DNA of 20,438 bases, from the NCBI GenBank assembly GCA_015494775.1, contig WGAP01000071.1, forward strand, positions 1 to 20,438, in the 5' to 3' direction. Source of the DNA: Flavobacteriales bacterium. GTDB lineage: Bacteria; Bacteroidota; Bacteroidia; Flavobacteriales; Flavobacteriaceae. Below, in pieces: positions 1 through 6,829 of this stretch. The position numbers and the translations under genes are program-made. Each line of letters starts with the position of its first letter. The first letter of the stretch is position 1. The notes beneath the pieces were generated by a model. The model did no database searches and was not told the origin of the DNA. It saw only the letters and a program-made list of their open reading frames with translations.

Positions 1-134
1 CCCCAAGGGTCTCGCTTCGCGGCTTCGGGAGCCGGCCGCCCTTCGCCTTCGCTCGGGCGGCGTCTCCCTTCACATGCCGCATCAGCCCTACGGTCTGCCG
101 CGGGCCTCGGAACCCTTCGGTTTCCTCGGCGGTC
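1..134 (+). other. GC-rich structured stretch, probable 3' part of an unseen transcript
   Basis: No protein or RNA family is recognised. The stretch can fold: CGGCT (20-24) pairs with AGCCG (30-34), GCCGCCC (35-41) with GGGCGGC (55-61), and AAGGG (5-9) with CCCTT (66-70), giving a small three-way junction. It runs into the strong terminator at 135-166, so something is probably transcribed through it on the plus strand. One plus frame is open through it, but the peptide is low-complexity and joins an equally unlikely reading further on. I do not see the conserved cores of RNase P RNA, tmRNA, 5S rRNA or a tRNA. The window edge cuts off its 5' side. Confidence 0.3.
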
Positions 135-166
135 GGCGAAACCGCAGGGCGGTTTCGCCTTTTTTT
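135..166 (+). terminator. Strong intrinsic terminator of an upstream transcript
   Basis: A perfect 11-bp stem, GGCGAAACCGC (135-145) with GCGGTTTCGCC (149-159), has a 3-nt loop and is followed at once by seven T residues and then more T-rich sequence. There is no matching A-tract on the 5' side, so it works for plus-strand transcription only. It insulates the ribosomal cluster from whatever lies to the left. Confidence 0.88.
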
Positions 167-201
167 GTTTTTTGTTGATAATCAAATGTTTAATGTGTTT
201 T

Positions 202-229
202 GTAGAGACGCAATGCATTGCGTCTCTAC
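202..229. repeat. Perfect 28-nt palindrome (dispersed-repeat type)
   Basis: GTAGAGACGCAATG is followed directly by its exact reverse complement CATTGCGTCTCTAC, with no spacer. Palindromes with GTAGAGACGC arms are, to my recollection, found in many copies between genes in Bacteroidota and cyanobacteria. I therefore infer a copy of a short interspersed palindromic repeat rather than a local operator. No T-tract follows, so it is not a terminator. Confidence 0.7.
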
Positions 230-346
230 GGGTGGAATGGAACAACCGGATTGAATTGCAATTCGCCTACAATGTTTACAGCAGCGGAACCAAATTGCAA
301 ATCGCCATTCCAATGTTCGGTGTTCATTATTCAAGCGCGACTTGCC

Positions 347-474
347 GCGCAGGGGAAAGGCCGGCGGCTGAGTGCTGCGAACGCAGTGAGCAGTGTATCG
401 AAGCCCCGGCCAACCGGTCATTTCGATACAATTTTTGCTACGCAAAAATCACTCAGCGACCTTTTCTCCTGCGC
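347..474. repeat. Nested foldback element able to form a four-way junction
   Basis: The outer stem GCTGAGTG (367-374) pairs with CACTCAGC (450-457). It extends imperfectly outward: 347-366, beginning GCGCAGGGGAAAGG, resembles the reverse complement of 458-474. Three hairpins fill the inside: CTGCG-AA-CGCAG (375-386), TGTATCGAA (394-402) with TTCGATACA (422-430), and ATTTTTGC-TAC-GCAAAAAT (431-449). The first arm abuts the outer stem, the second abuts the third, and the third abuts the closing strand; only 387-393 is unpaired at the junction. This may be a dispersed repeat or a MITE-like element. There is no reading frame or T-tract to suggest a gene or terminator. Confidence 0.6.
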
Positions 475-493
475 CAGCGGGCGAAGCGGTATC

Positions 494-548
494 CTTGCGC
501 AGCAGCCGGCGCGCTTTTTGTGCCGGCGGCGGGGGCTCGCAGCGCAAG
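494..548. repeat. GC-rich imperfect hairpin
   Basis: CTTGCGC (494-500) pairs with GCGCAAG (542-548). Inside it CCGGC (506-510) can pair with GCCGG (522-526), or AGCC (504-507) with GGCT (534-537). It lies 20 nt after the four-way foldback and may belong to the same composite repeat. Its function is unknown. Confidence 0.4.
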
Positions 549-574
549 AGACCACGACGCCGGCCCTACAAAAA

Positions 575-662
575 CCACCGGATGCAAGTAAGATAGGAGC
601 GGAGCACGCGGCGGCCGCCTCTTGAATGCGCCGCCGGATGAGCCGAAGACGAAAGCCGGTGG
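575..662. repeat. GC-rich foldback with internal hairpin
   Basis: CCACCGG (575-581) pairs with CCGGTGG (656-662). Within it GCGGCG (608-613) pairs with CGCCGC (629-634). The stems are short and this stretch is GC-rich, so some pairing is expected by chance. I list it because it continues the run of foldbacks before the rpsL promoter. Confidence 0.3.
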
Positions 663-782
663 CCTGCATGAATGAGAGCGGCCGGGCGCCCTAAAAAGAT
701 AAAAAATAAAACGGCGCATACATTATATATATAATACATCCCAATCGGGCCGGGCGGGCCAAAAAATCCGGCGTGCTAAGGG

Positions 783-813
783 TTTGATAAACAAAAAAAA
801 GTTCCTATATTTG
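783..813 (+). promoter_or_regulatory. Bacteroidota-type promoter of the ribosomal supercluster
   Basis: The -33 element TTTG (783-786) is separated by 19 nt from the -7 element TATATTTG (806-813), an exact match to TAnnTTTG. Both elements and the spacing fit the Bacteroidota housekeeping promoter. Transcription should begin near 818-821, leaving a leader of only about 22-25 nt before the rpsL start at 843. That leaves little room for a structured leader or attenuator. I see no second equally good promoter before any gene up to rplQ, so this is probably the main promoter for the block. Confidence 0.85.
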
Positions 814-842
814 CACGCCAATTTAAACCATAAAAGAAACCT

Positions 843-1217
843 ATGCCTACGATTCAGCAACTTGTAAGGAAAGGCCGCAAGACCATAACCAAGAAGAGTA
901 AATCGGCTGCTTTGCAAGGTAGTCCGCAGAAGCGTGGGGTATGTGTGCGTGTGTATGTAACCTCGCCCAAAAAGCCCAACTCGGCCATGCGTAAGGTGGC
1001 CCGTGTGCGCTTGACCAACGGTAACGAGGTGAACGCCTACATTCCCGGCGAAGGACACAACTTGCAGGAGCACTCGATAGTATTGGTTAGAGGCGGAAGG
1101 GTAAAAGATTTGCCCGGTGTTCGTTATCACATCATCCGCGGTGCATTGGACACCGCCGGTGTGGAAGGGCGTAAACAACGCCGCTCCAAATACGGTGCCA
1201 AACGACCCAAGAAGTAA
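843..1217 (+). CDS. rpsL: 30S ribosomal protein S12
   Basis: S12 lies at the decoding centre of the 30S subunit and helps monitor codon-anticodon pairing. The 124-residue product has the family length and matches the family throughout: QLVRKGRK at 6-13, PQKRGVCVRVY at 28-38, SPKKPNSAMRKVARVRL at 41-57 and GGRVKDLPGVRYH at 84-96. Lysines equivalent to the classic streptomycin-resistance positions (K43 and K88) are the sensitive-type residues, and the Asp that is methylthiolated in some bacteria is present (D89). It is the first gene after the promoter. The start has no Shine-Dalgarno sequence but an A-rich leader. The rpsL-rpsG-fusA order is the usual str arrangement, here without tuf. Confidence 0.98.
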   Translation: MPTIQQLVRKGRKTITKKSKSAALQGSPQKRGVCVRVYVTSPKKPNSAMRKVARVRLTNGNEVNAYIPGEGHNLQEHSIVLVRGGRVKDLPGVRYHIIRGALDTAGVEGRKQRRSKYGAKRPKK

Positions 1218-1240
1218 TTGAACCGAAAAACAAGACGTAA

Positions 1241-1717
1241 ATGAGAAAAGGTAAACCCAAGAAAAGAATACTTGCTCCCGACCCCAAATTCAACGATCCG
1301 CTGGTAACGCGTTTTGTCAACAACATGATGCGCGAAGGCAAAAAATCCTTGGCCTTCAAATTGTTTTACGAAGCGCTCGACGTGGTGGAGCAAAAGAAAC
1401 AGGACGACGAAAAATCCGCATTGGACATTTGGAAACAAGCCCTGGAAAACGCCATGCCGCACGTGGAAGTGCGCAGCCGGCGTGTGGGTGGTGCCACGTT
1501 CCAAATTCCCATGCCCATTCGTCCCGACCGTAAGATTTCGTTGGCCATGAAATGGTTGATCAAATATGCCCGTGCCCGCAACGAAAAAACCTTCCCGCAA
1601 AAATTGGCGGCCGAAATTCTGGCGGCCTACAAAGAGGAAGGCGGCGCGGTGAAAAAGAAAACCGATACACACCGTATGGCCGAAGCCAACAAAGCATTTT
1701 CGCATTTCAGATTTTAA
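1241..1717 (+). CDS. rpsG: 30S ribosomal protein S7
   Basis: S7 nucleates assembly of the 30S head and lies near the exit-site tRNA. The 158-residue protein shows the family blocks DPKFNDPLVTRFVNNMMREG (14-33) and HVEVRSRRVGGATFQIP (74-90), and it ends in KAFSHFRF. That is the short form, without the C-terminal extension of E. coli K-12. It lies 23 nt after rpsL and 13 nt before fusA and is almost certainly cotranscribed with them. No Shine-Dalgarno sequence precedes the ATG. In E. coli S7 represses its own str mRNA, but the rpsL-rpsG gap here is too short to show an equivalent site, so that control is not supported. Confidence 0.98.
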   Translation: MRKGKPKKRILAPDPKFNDPLVTRFVNNMMREGKKSLAFKLFYEALDVVEQKKQDDEKSALDIWKQALENAMPHVEVRSRRVGGATFQIPMPIRPDRKISLAMKWLIKYARARNEKTFPQKLAAEILAAYKEEGGAVKKKTDTHRMAEANKAFSHFRF

Positions 1718-1730
1718 AGTAGCGTAAGCA

Positions 1731-3821
1731 ATGGTTAAGGATTTAACGAAAGTAAGGAATATCGGTATTGCCGCTCACATCGATGCGGGCAAAACAACCA
1801 CTACGGAACGTATTCTGTACTACACGGGTATTTCGCACAAAATCGGCGAAGTGCACGAAGGTGCCGCCACCATGGACTGGATGGAACAGGAAAAAGAACG
1901 CGGTATTACCATCACTTCGGCCGCTACCCGTTGCGAATGGCCCTACCGGGGACAGAAATACCAAATTAACATTATCGACACGCCCGGCCACGTGGACTTT
2001 ACCGTGGAAGTGGAACGGTCGTTGCGGGTGTTGGACGGTATGGTGGCTTTGTTTAGCGCCGTGGACGGTGTGGAGCCGCAGTCGGAAACCGTGTGGCGTC
2101 AGGCCGATAAATACAAGGTGCCCAGAATCGGGTTCGTAAACAAAATGGACCGTCAGGGCGCCGATTTTTTTAATGTGGTTCGCCAGGTCAAGGAAATGTT
2201 GGGCGGTAACGCCGTTCCGCTGCAAGTGCCCATCGGCGACGAAGCCGATTTCAAAGGCGTGGTGGATCTGATTTCCAAGCAGGCCATCATTTGGAACGAA
2301 GAGGATATGGGTATGACCTACGAAGTGGTACCCATCCCCGACGAATTGACCGATACGGTGGAGGAATATCGCGGCAAGCTCATCGAGGCCGTGGCCGAAT
2401 ACGACGAAAACCTGCTCGAAAAATATTTCGAGGACGAAAATTCGATTACCGAAGACGAAATTATCGCCGCCCTGCGCGCCGCCACCATCGACATGTCGAT
2501 TATCCCCATGTTGGCCGGTTCGGCCTTCAAAAACAAAGGGGTTCAAGCACTTTTGGACGCGGTGATCAGGTTTTTGCCTTCGCCGGTGGACATCGAAGCT
2601 ATCGAAGGCACCGACCCGCGCACGGGCGAAACGGTGTATCGCAAGCCCAGCTATGACGAACCCTTTACGGCCTTGGCCTTCAAAATCGCCACGGACCCTT
2701 ATGTGGGTCGTTTGGCCTACTTCCGGGTTTATTCCGGTAAATTGAACGCCGGCTCTACGGTGCTCAATACGCGTTCGGGTAAAAAAGAACGTATTTCGCG
2801 CATCTATCAGATGCATGCCAACAAGCAAAATCCCATCGACCAAATCGGTGCCGGTGATATCGGTGCCGGCGTGGGCTTCAAGGATATTAAAACCGGCGAT
2901 ACGCTGAGCGACGAAAAACATCCGATTATCCTGGAATCCATGGATTTCCCGGATCCGGTTATCGGTATTGCGGTGGAACCCAAAACGCAAGCCGATATGG
3001 ACAAATTGGGCCTGGCCCTGTCGAAATTGGCCGAGGAAGACCCGACTTTCCAAGTGAAAACCGACGAAACCACCGGACAAACCATTATTTCCGGTATGGG
3101 CGAGTTGCACTTGGAAATCATCGTTGATCGGTTAAAGCGGGAATTTAAGGTGGAAGTAAACGTGGGTCAACCGCGCGTGGAATATAAGGAAGCCCTTACC
3201 ACGGCCGTTGATCATCGCGAAGTGTATAAGAAACAAACCGGTGGACGCGGTAAATTTGCCGACATCATCTTTACGCTCGAACCCGCCGAGGAAGGAAAAA
3301 CCGGTTTGGAATTTATCAATGAAATCAAGGGGGGAAATATTCCGCGTGAGTATATTCCTTCGGTGGAAAAAGGTTTCAAGGAAGCCATGCAATCGGGTCC
3401 TTTGGCCGGCTTCGAGGTGGAAGGTATGAAAGTAACCCTGAAAGACGGTTCGTTCCACCCGGTGGATTCGGATTCGCTTTCGTTCGAATTGGCGGCCAAA
3501 TTGGGCTTCAAAGAAGCGGCCCGCAAAGCCAATCCCATCCTGCTGGAACCCATCATGAAACTGGAAGTGGTTACACCCGAAGAAAATATGGGTGATATCA
3601 TCGGCGATTTGAACCGCCGTCGCGGTCAGGTGCTCAGCATGGACGACCGCTCGGGGGCCAAAGTTATCAAGGCCCATGTGCCTTTGGCCGAAATGTTCGG
3701 TTATGTAACGGTGCTTCGCACATTGTCGTCGGGGCGCGCTACTTCGTCTATGGAGTTTTCGCACTATGCGCCGGCACCGGACAATATTGCCGAAGAAGTG
3801 GTTAAGAAAGAAAACGAATAA
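1731..3821 (+). CDS. fusA: Translation elongation factor G
   Basis: EF-G is the cytoplasmic GTPase that moves tRNAs and mRNA after peptide-bond formation and, with ribosome recycling factor, splits spent ribosomes. The 696-residue product has full family length. The G domain shows the P-loop AHIDAGKT (15-22), the switch I segment RGITITSAA (57-65), DTPGH (83-87) and NKMD (137-140). Later domains follow in order, including the domain IV TGGRGKFAD segment near residue 502 and the domain V GDLNRRRGQV near 624. Its place in the str operon and its normal motifs favour the housekeeping EF-G over paralogues. The next gene is rpsJ, 13 nt on, with no tuf between. Confidence 0.98.
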   Translation: MVKDLTKVRNIGIAAHIDAGKTTTTERILYYTGISHKIGEVHEGAATMDWMEQEKERGITITSAATRCEWPYRGQKYQINIIDTPGHVDFTVEVERSLRVLDGMVALFSAVDGVEPQSETVWRQADKYKVPRIGFVNKMDRQGADFFNVVRQVKEMLGGNAVPLQVPIGDEADFKGVVDLISKQAIIWNEEDMGMTYEVVPIPDELTDTVEEYRGKLIEAVAEYDENLLEKYFEDENSITEDEIIAALRAATIDMSIIPMLAGSAFKNKGVQALLDAVIRFLPSPVDIEAIEGTDPRTGETVYRKPSYDEPFTALAFKIATDPYVGRLAYFRVYSGKLNAGSTVLNTRSGKKERISRIYQMHANKQNPIDQIGAGDIGAGVGFKDIKTGDTLSDEKHPIILESMDFPDPVIGIAVEPKTQADMDKLGLALSKLAEEDPTFQVKTDETTGQTIISGMGELHLEIIVDRLKREFKVEVNVGQPRVEYKEALTTAVDHREVYKKQTGGRGKFADIIFTLEPAEEGKTGLEFINEIKGGNIPREYIPSVEKGFKEAMQSGPLAGFEVEGMKVTLKDGSFHPVDSDSLSFELAAKLGFKEAARKANPILLEPIMKLEVVTPEENMGDIIGDLNRRRGQVLSMDDRSGAKVIKAHVPLAEMFGYVTVLRTLSSGRATSSMEFSHYAPAPDNIAEEVVKKENE

Positions 3822-3834
3822 ATCAAAATAGATC

Positions 3835-4140
3835 ATGGCGCAAAAAATCCGTATCAAAATCAAGTCATACGATCATAACCTGGTGGACAAAGCGGCCCAA
3901 AAAATCGTCAAAACCGTTAAGGATAGCGGTGCGGTGGTAAACGGCCCCATTCCCTTGCCCACCCGGAAGCGTATTTTTACGGTATTGCGTTCGCCGCACG
4001 TAAACAAAAAGTCGCGCGAACAATTCCAATTGAATACGCACAAACGCCTGCTGGACATCTACGGCTCGTCGAGCAAAACCATCAACGAGCTGATGAAATT
4101 GGAATTGCCCAGCGGTGTGGACGTGGAAATCAAAATTTAA
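3835..4140 (+). CDS. rpsJ: 30S ribosomal protein S10 (NusE)
   Basis: S10 is a 30S head protein; as NusE it also binds NusB in antitermination and couples RNA polymerase to the ribosome through NusG. The 101-residue product matches the family: GPIPLPTRK at 37-45 and SPHVNKKSREQF at 53-64, the latter in the long ribosome-inserted loop. It opens the S10 block. Here it follows fusA by only 13 nt, so the str and S10 groups are fused into one unit instead of having separate promoters and the L4-sensing leader known from E. coli. Confidence 0.98.
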   Translation: MAQKIRIKIKSYDHNLVDKAAQKIVKTVKDSGAVVNGPIPLPTRKRIFTVLRSPHVNKKSREQFQLNTHKRLLDIYGSSSKTINELMKLELPSGVDVEIKI

Positions 4141-4161
4141 TTTGCATAAAAAACAACAGAA

Positions 4162-4782
4162 ATGCCAGGACTAATCGGGAGAAAAATCGGGATGACCAGC
4201 ATCTTTGACGAAAACGGGAAAAACATTCCCGTTACGGTGATCGAGGTCGGTCCCAATTATGTTACCCAAGTCAGAACCAAGGAGAAAGACGGGTACGAAG
4301 CGTTGCAACTTGGTTTCGATGACAAGAAAGAAAAGCGAACCACCAAGCCGCTCAAAGGGCATTTTGCCAAGGCGGGGGTTACGCCCAAACGAAAGTTAGT
4401 CGAATTCCAAGGATTTGAAAAAGAGTATCAACCGGGTGATGAAATCCGCGTTGAAGATGTTTTCGCCGAAGGCGAATATGTGGACGTTACGGGAACTTCC
4501 AAAGGGAAAGGTTTCCAAGGCGTGGTAAAACGCCACGGTTTCGGCGGTGTGGGACAAGCCACCCACGGTCAGCACAACCGGCTCCGTGCACCCGGTTCCA
4601 TCGGTGCATCGGCCGACCCTTCGCGCGTGTTCAAAGGCATGCGTATGGCCGGCCGTATGGGCAACCAACGGGTTACGGTGCAGAACTTGCAAGTGATGAA
4701 AATCATTCCGGAAAAGAATTTGTTGATTGTCAAGGGCAATGTTCCCGGGCATAAGAAATCCTATGTAATAATCAAGAAGTGA
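4162..4782 (+). CDS. rplC: 50S ribosomal protein L3
   Basis: L3 is an early 50S assembly protein whose long loop reaches towards the peptidyl-transferase centre. The 206-residue product begins MPGLIGRKIGMTSIF and carries the family core SKGKGFQGVVKRHGFGG (113-129) and FKGMRMAGRMGNQRVTVQ (157-174). The loop reads APGSIGASADP. The residue that aligns with the methylated Gln150 of E. coli appears to be Ala (149), so modification there is unlikely. The stop codon overlaps the start of rplD by one base. No Shine-Dalgarno sequence precedes the start. Confidence 0.98.
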   Translation: MPGLIGRKIGMTSIFDENGKNIPVTVIEVGPNYVTQVRTKEKDGYEALQLGFDDKKEKRTTKPLKGHFAKAGVTPKRKLVEFQGFEKEYQPGDEIRVEDVFAEGEYVDVTGTSKGKGFQGVVKRHGFGGVGQATHGQHNRLRAPGSIGASADPSRVFKGMRMAGRMGNQRVTVQNLQVMKIIPEKNLLIVKGNVPGHKKSYVIIKK

Positions 4783-5411
4783 TGAAACTGAAAGTTTACA
4801 ACATACAAGGCGAAGAAACCGGACGAACCGTGGAATTGGCCGATGAGGTTTTCGGCATTGAGCCCAACGAACATGCCATTTATTTGGATGTAAAACAATA
4901 TTTGGCCAACAAACGTCAAGGTACGCACAAGGCCAAAGAACGCGGTGAAGTAGCCGGAAGTACGCGCAAGATCAAACGTCAAAAGGGAACGGGTACGGCC
5001 CGCGCCGGTAGCATCAAAAACCCTTTGTTCCGCGGTGGAGGCCGTATTTTTGGCCCGCGTCCGCGCAGTTACCGTTTCAAACTGAACAAAAAGGTGAAAC
5101 GGCTTGCCCGCAAATCGGCCCTGAGTTATATGGCCAAGCAAGGGAAAATCAAAGTGGTGGAAGACTTCGACATGGAAGCGCCCAAGACCAAGGATTTCGT
5201 ACGAATCATGCAAAATTTGCAGTTGGATAACGAAAAATCCTTGTTCGTGTTGGACGAAATGAAAAATAACGTATATTTGTCATCGCGCAATTTGCCGACG
5301 GTTAAGCTCGTAAGAGGTTCGGATTTAAATACTTACACAATTTTAAATACCGAAAATATCATTCTCAGCGAGCCGGCGGTCGCGCAAATCGAAGCGATAC
5401 TGAAAAAATAA
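4782..5411 (+). CDS. rplD: 50S ribosomal protein L4
   Basis: L4 sits beside the nascent-peptide exit tunnel. The 209-residue reading has the long tunnel loop (about residues 45-97), with RQGTHKAKERGEVAGSTRK at 45-63 and RGGGRIFGPRPR at 84-95. I chose the ATG at 4782, whose A is the last base of the rplC stop (TGATG). A GTG three bases earlier would add one Met-equivalent residue but is the weaker choice. The overlap points to translational coupling with rplC, useful where Shine-Dalgarno sequences are absent. In E. coli L4 represses the S10 operon; no leader for that is seen here. Confidence 0.97.
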   Translation: MKLKVYNIQGEETGRTVELADEVFGIEPNEHAIYLDVKQYLANKRQGTHKAKERGEVAGSTRKIKRQKGTGTARAGSIKNPLFRGGGRIFGPRPRSYRFKLNKKVKRLARKSALSYMAKQGKIKVVEDFDMEAPKTKDFVRIMQNLQLDNEKSLFVLDEMKNNVYLSSRNLPTVKLVRGSDLNTYTILNTENIILSEPAVAQIEAILKK

Positions 5412-5417
5412 GCAACG

Positions 5418-5705
5418 ATGGGGATCATTAAAGAACCTATATTGACCGAAAAGGTGGTGGACCAAACCGACAAGTTTAACCGCTACGGTTTTATCGTGGA
5501 TTTGCATGCCAACAAAATCCAAATCAAAAAAGCCGTGGAAGAGATGTATGGCGTGGAAGTGGTTAAGGTCAACACCATGATTTATCCGGCCAAAACCAAA
5601 CTGAAATACACCAAAAGGGGATTTCAGGAAAGCAAACGCGGGGCCTTTAAGAAAGCCATCGTGGAATTGAAGGAAGGACAAAGTATAGACTTTTTTAATC
5701 AATAA
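5418..5705 (+). CDS. rplW: 50S ribosomal protein L23
   Basis: L23 lies at the mouth of the peptide exit tunnel and is the docking point for trigger factor and the signal recognition particle. The 95-residue product shows the family opening IIKEPILTEKV (3-13) and the central NKIQIKKAVEEMYGVEVVKV segment, followed by a basic loop (KTKLKYTKRGF). Its length is normal. It lies 6 nt after rplD and 11 nt before rplB. Confidence 0.97.
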   Translation: MGIIKEPILTEKVVDQTDKFNRYGFIVDLHANKIQIKKAVEEMYGVEVVKVNTMIYPAKTKLKYTKRGFQESKRGAFKKAIVELKEGQSIDFFNQ

Positions 5706-5716
5706 GCCGACGACCC

Positions 5717-6541
5717 ATGGGAGTACGTAAACTCAAACCGACCACACCCGGACAGCGTTTTCGCATTGTCAACGATTTTTCGGCCATCACCACCGATAAG
5801 CCCGAAAAATCCCTGTTGGCACCCAAGAAAAGTACCGGAGGTCGTAACAATAAAGGACGCATGACCGCACGTTATCGTGGAGGCGGTCATAAACGACGTT
5901 ATCGCATCATCGATTTCAAACGGGATAAATTCGATATTCCCGCCACGGTAAAAACCATCGAATACGACCCTAACCGGTCGGCCTTCATTGCCTTGGTGGT
6001 TTATGCCGACGGTGAAAAACGTTATATCATTGCTCCTTCGGAAATCAAACCCGGGGACAAAATCATCAGCGGGGAAAAAGTACCCGCCGAAGTGGGTAAT
6101 GCCATGCCCATGAAAAACATTCCGCTCGGTACCATTATTCATAATATTGAAATGCATCCCGGCAAAGGAGCGGCTTTGGCGCGTAGCGCCGGAACCTTTG
6201 CCCAGTTGATGGCCAAGGAAGGTAAATACGTGGTCATCAAGTTGCCTTCGGGAGAAACACGTTTGGTATTGGGCGCCGGAATGGCTACCATCGGCGTTGT
6301 GTCCAACAGCGACCACCAATTGGAGCAATCCGGAAAAGCAGGCCGTTCGCGTTGGTTGGGACGACGTCCGCGCACGCGCGGTGTGGCCATGAACCCGGTG
6401 GATCACCCCATGGGTGGCGGTGAAGGACGTGCTTCGGGCGGACACCCGCGTTCGCGTAAGGGCTTACCTGCCAAAGGGTACAAAACCCGTAACAAGAAAA
6501 AGCACAGTAACAAATATATTTTGGAACGTAGAAAGAAATAA
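5717..6541 (+). CDS. rplB: 50S ribosomal protein L2
   Basis: L2 is a universally conserved 50S protein needed for subunit joining and peptidyl-transferase activity. The 274-residue product has full length. Diagnostic blocks are RNNKGRMTARYRGGGHKRRY (43-62), the LPSGETRLV strand (176-184) and VAMNPVDHPMGGGEGR (223-238). The last contains the conserved His (230) equivalent to E. coli His229. The C-terminus is Lys/Arg-rich, as usual. It is 3 nt from rpsS, so the two are probably translationally coupled. Confidence 0.98.
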   Translation: MGVRKLKPTTPGQRFRIVNDFSAITTDKPEKSLLAPKKSTGGRNNKGRMTARYRGGGHKRRYRIIDFKRDKFDIPATVKTIEYDPNRSAFIALVVYADGEKRYIIAPSEIKPGDKIISGEKVPAEVGNAMPMKNIPLGTIIHNIEMHPGKGAALARSAGTFAQLMAKEGKYVVIKLPSGETRLVLGAGMATIGVVSNSDHQLEQSGKAGRSRWLGRRPRTRGVAMNPVDHPMGGGEGRASGGHPRSRKGLPAKGYKTRNKKKHSNKYILERRKK

Positions 6542-6544
6542 GCT

Positions 6545-6826
6545 ATGGCGAGATCGTTAAAAAAAGGACCGTACGTTCATTATAAACTGGAACGCAAGAT
6601 TCGGAAAAATATCGAATCGGGTAAGAAGGAGGTGATCAAAACCTGGTCGCGTGCTTCGATGATAACGCCCGATTTTATCGGACAAACCATTGCGGTGTAT
6701 AACGGGCGGCAATTCATTCCCGTTTATATTACCGAAAATATGGTGGAACACAAATTGGGTGAATTTGCGCCTACGCGTACGTTCCGCGGTCATGCCGGCG
6801 CCAAAAACAAAGGAAAAAAACGCTAA
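6545..6826 (+). CDS. rpsS: 30S ribosomal protein S19
   Basis: S19 binds the 30S head with S13 and contacts the A-site region of 16S rRNA. The 93-residue protein starts MARSLKKGPYV. It has WSRASMITPDFIGQTIAVYN in the middle, then GRQFIPVYITENMVEHKLGE and TRTFRGHAG towards the end, all standard family blocks. The length is within the family range. It is separated by 3 nt from both rplB and rplV. Confidence 0.98.
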   Translation: MARSLKKGPYVHYKLERKIRKNIESGKKEVIKTWSRASMITPDFIGQTIAVYNGRQFIPVYITENMVEHKLGEFAPTRTFRGHAGAKNKGKKR

Positions 6827-6829
6827 GCC

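Larger units (their letters stand above)
167..782. other. Gene-free stretch rich in inverted repeats
   Basis: This 616-nt stretch between the upstream terminator and the rpsL promoter has no credible coding region. Overlapping open frames exist on both strands, but their products are low-complexity, rich in Arg, Ala and Cys, and resemble no family I know. It instead holds a perfect palindrome (202-229), a nested foldback (347-474), two further GC-rich foldbacks (494-548 and 575-662) and an AT palindrome (ATTATATATATAAT, 722-735). Its GC-rich composition differs from the genes that follow. In Bacteroides, as I recall, rpoC and a small gene sit just before rpsL; neither is present here. Confidence 0.7.

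Noticed and set aside
1..166. Possible end of rnpB, ssrA, 5S rRNA or a tRNA
   Set aside because: None of the conserved bases of these RNAs, nor a CCA end or T-loop, is visible. Only generic hairpins and a terminator are seen.
172..625. Overlapping plus-strand open frames of 135-139 codons before rpsL
   Set aside because: They cross the palindrome and the foldbacks, have low-complexity Arg/Ala/Cys-rich products with no family resemblance, and overlap one another in different frames. The open frames reflect GC-rich repeat sequence.
167..782. CRISPR array or insertion sequence before rpsL
   Set aside because: There are inverted repeats but no regularly spaced direct repeats, no transposase reading frame and no target-site duplication that I could identify.
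1743..3110. Long minus-strand open frame (455 codons) opposite fusA
   Set aside because: It lies wholly antisense to a certain EF-G gene and its product is His/Phe/Gly-rich with no known family. It is a shadow caused by codon bias.
4132..4150. TTAATTTG at the rpsJ-rplC junction as an internal promoter
   Set aside because: It has a mismatch at a key position of TAnnTTTG and no suitable -33 element; such AT-rich matches are expected by chance.
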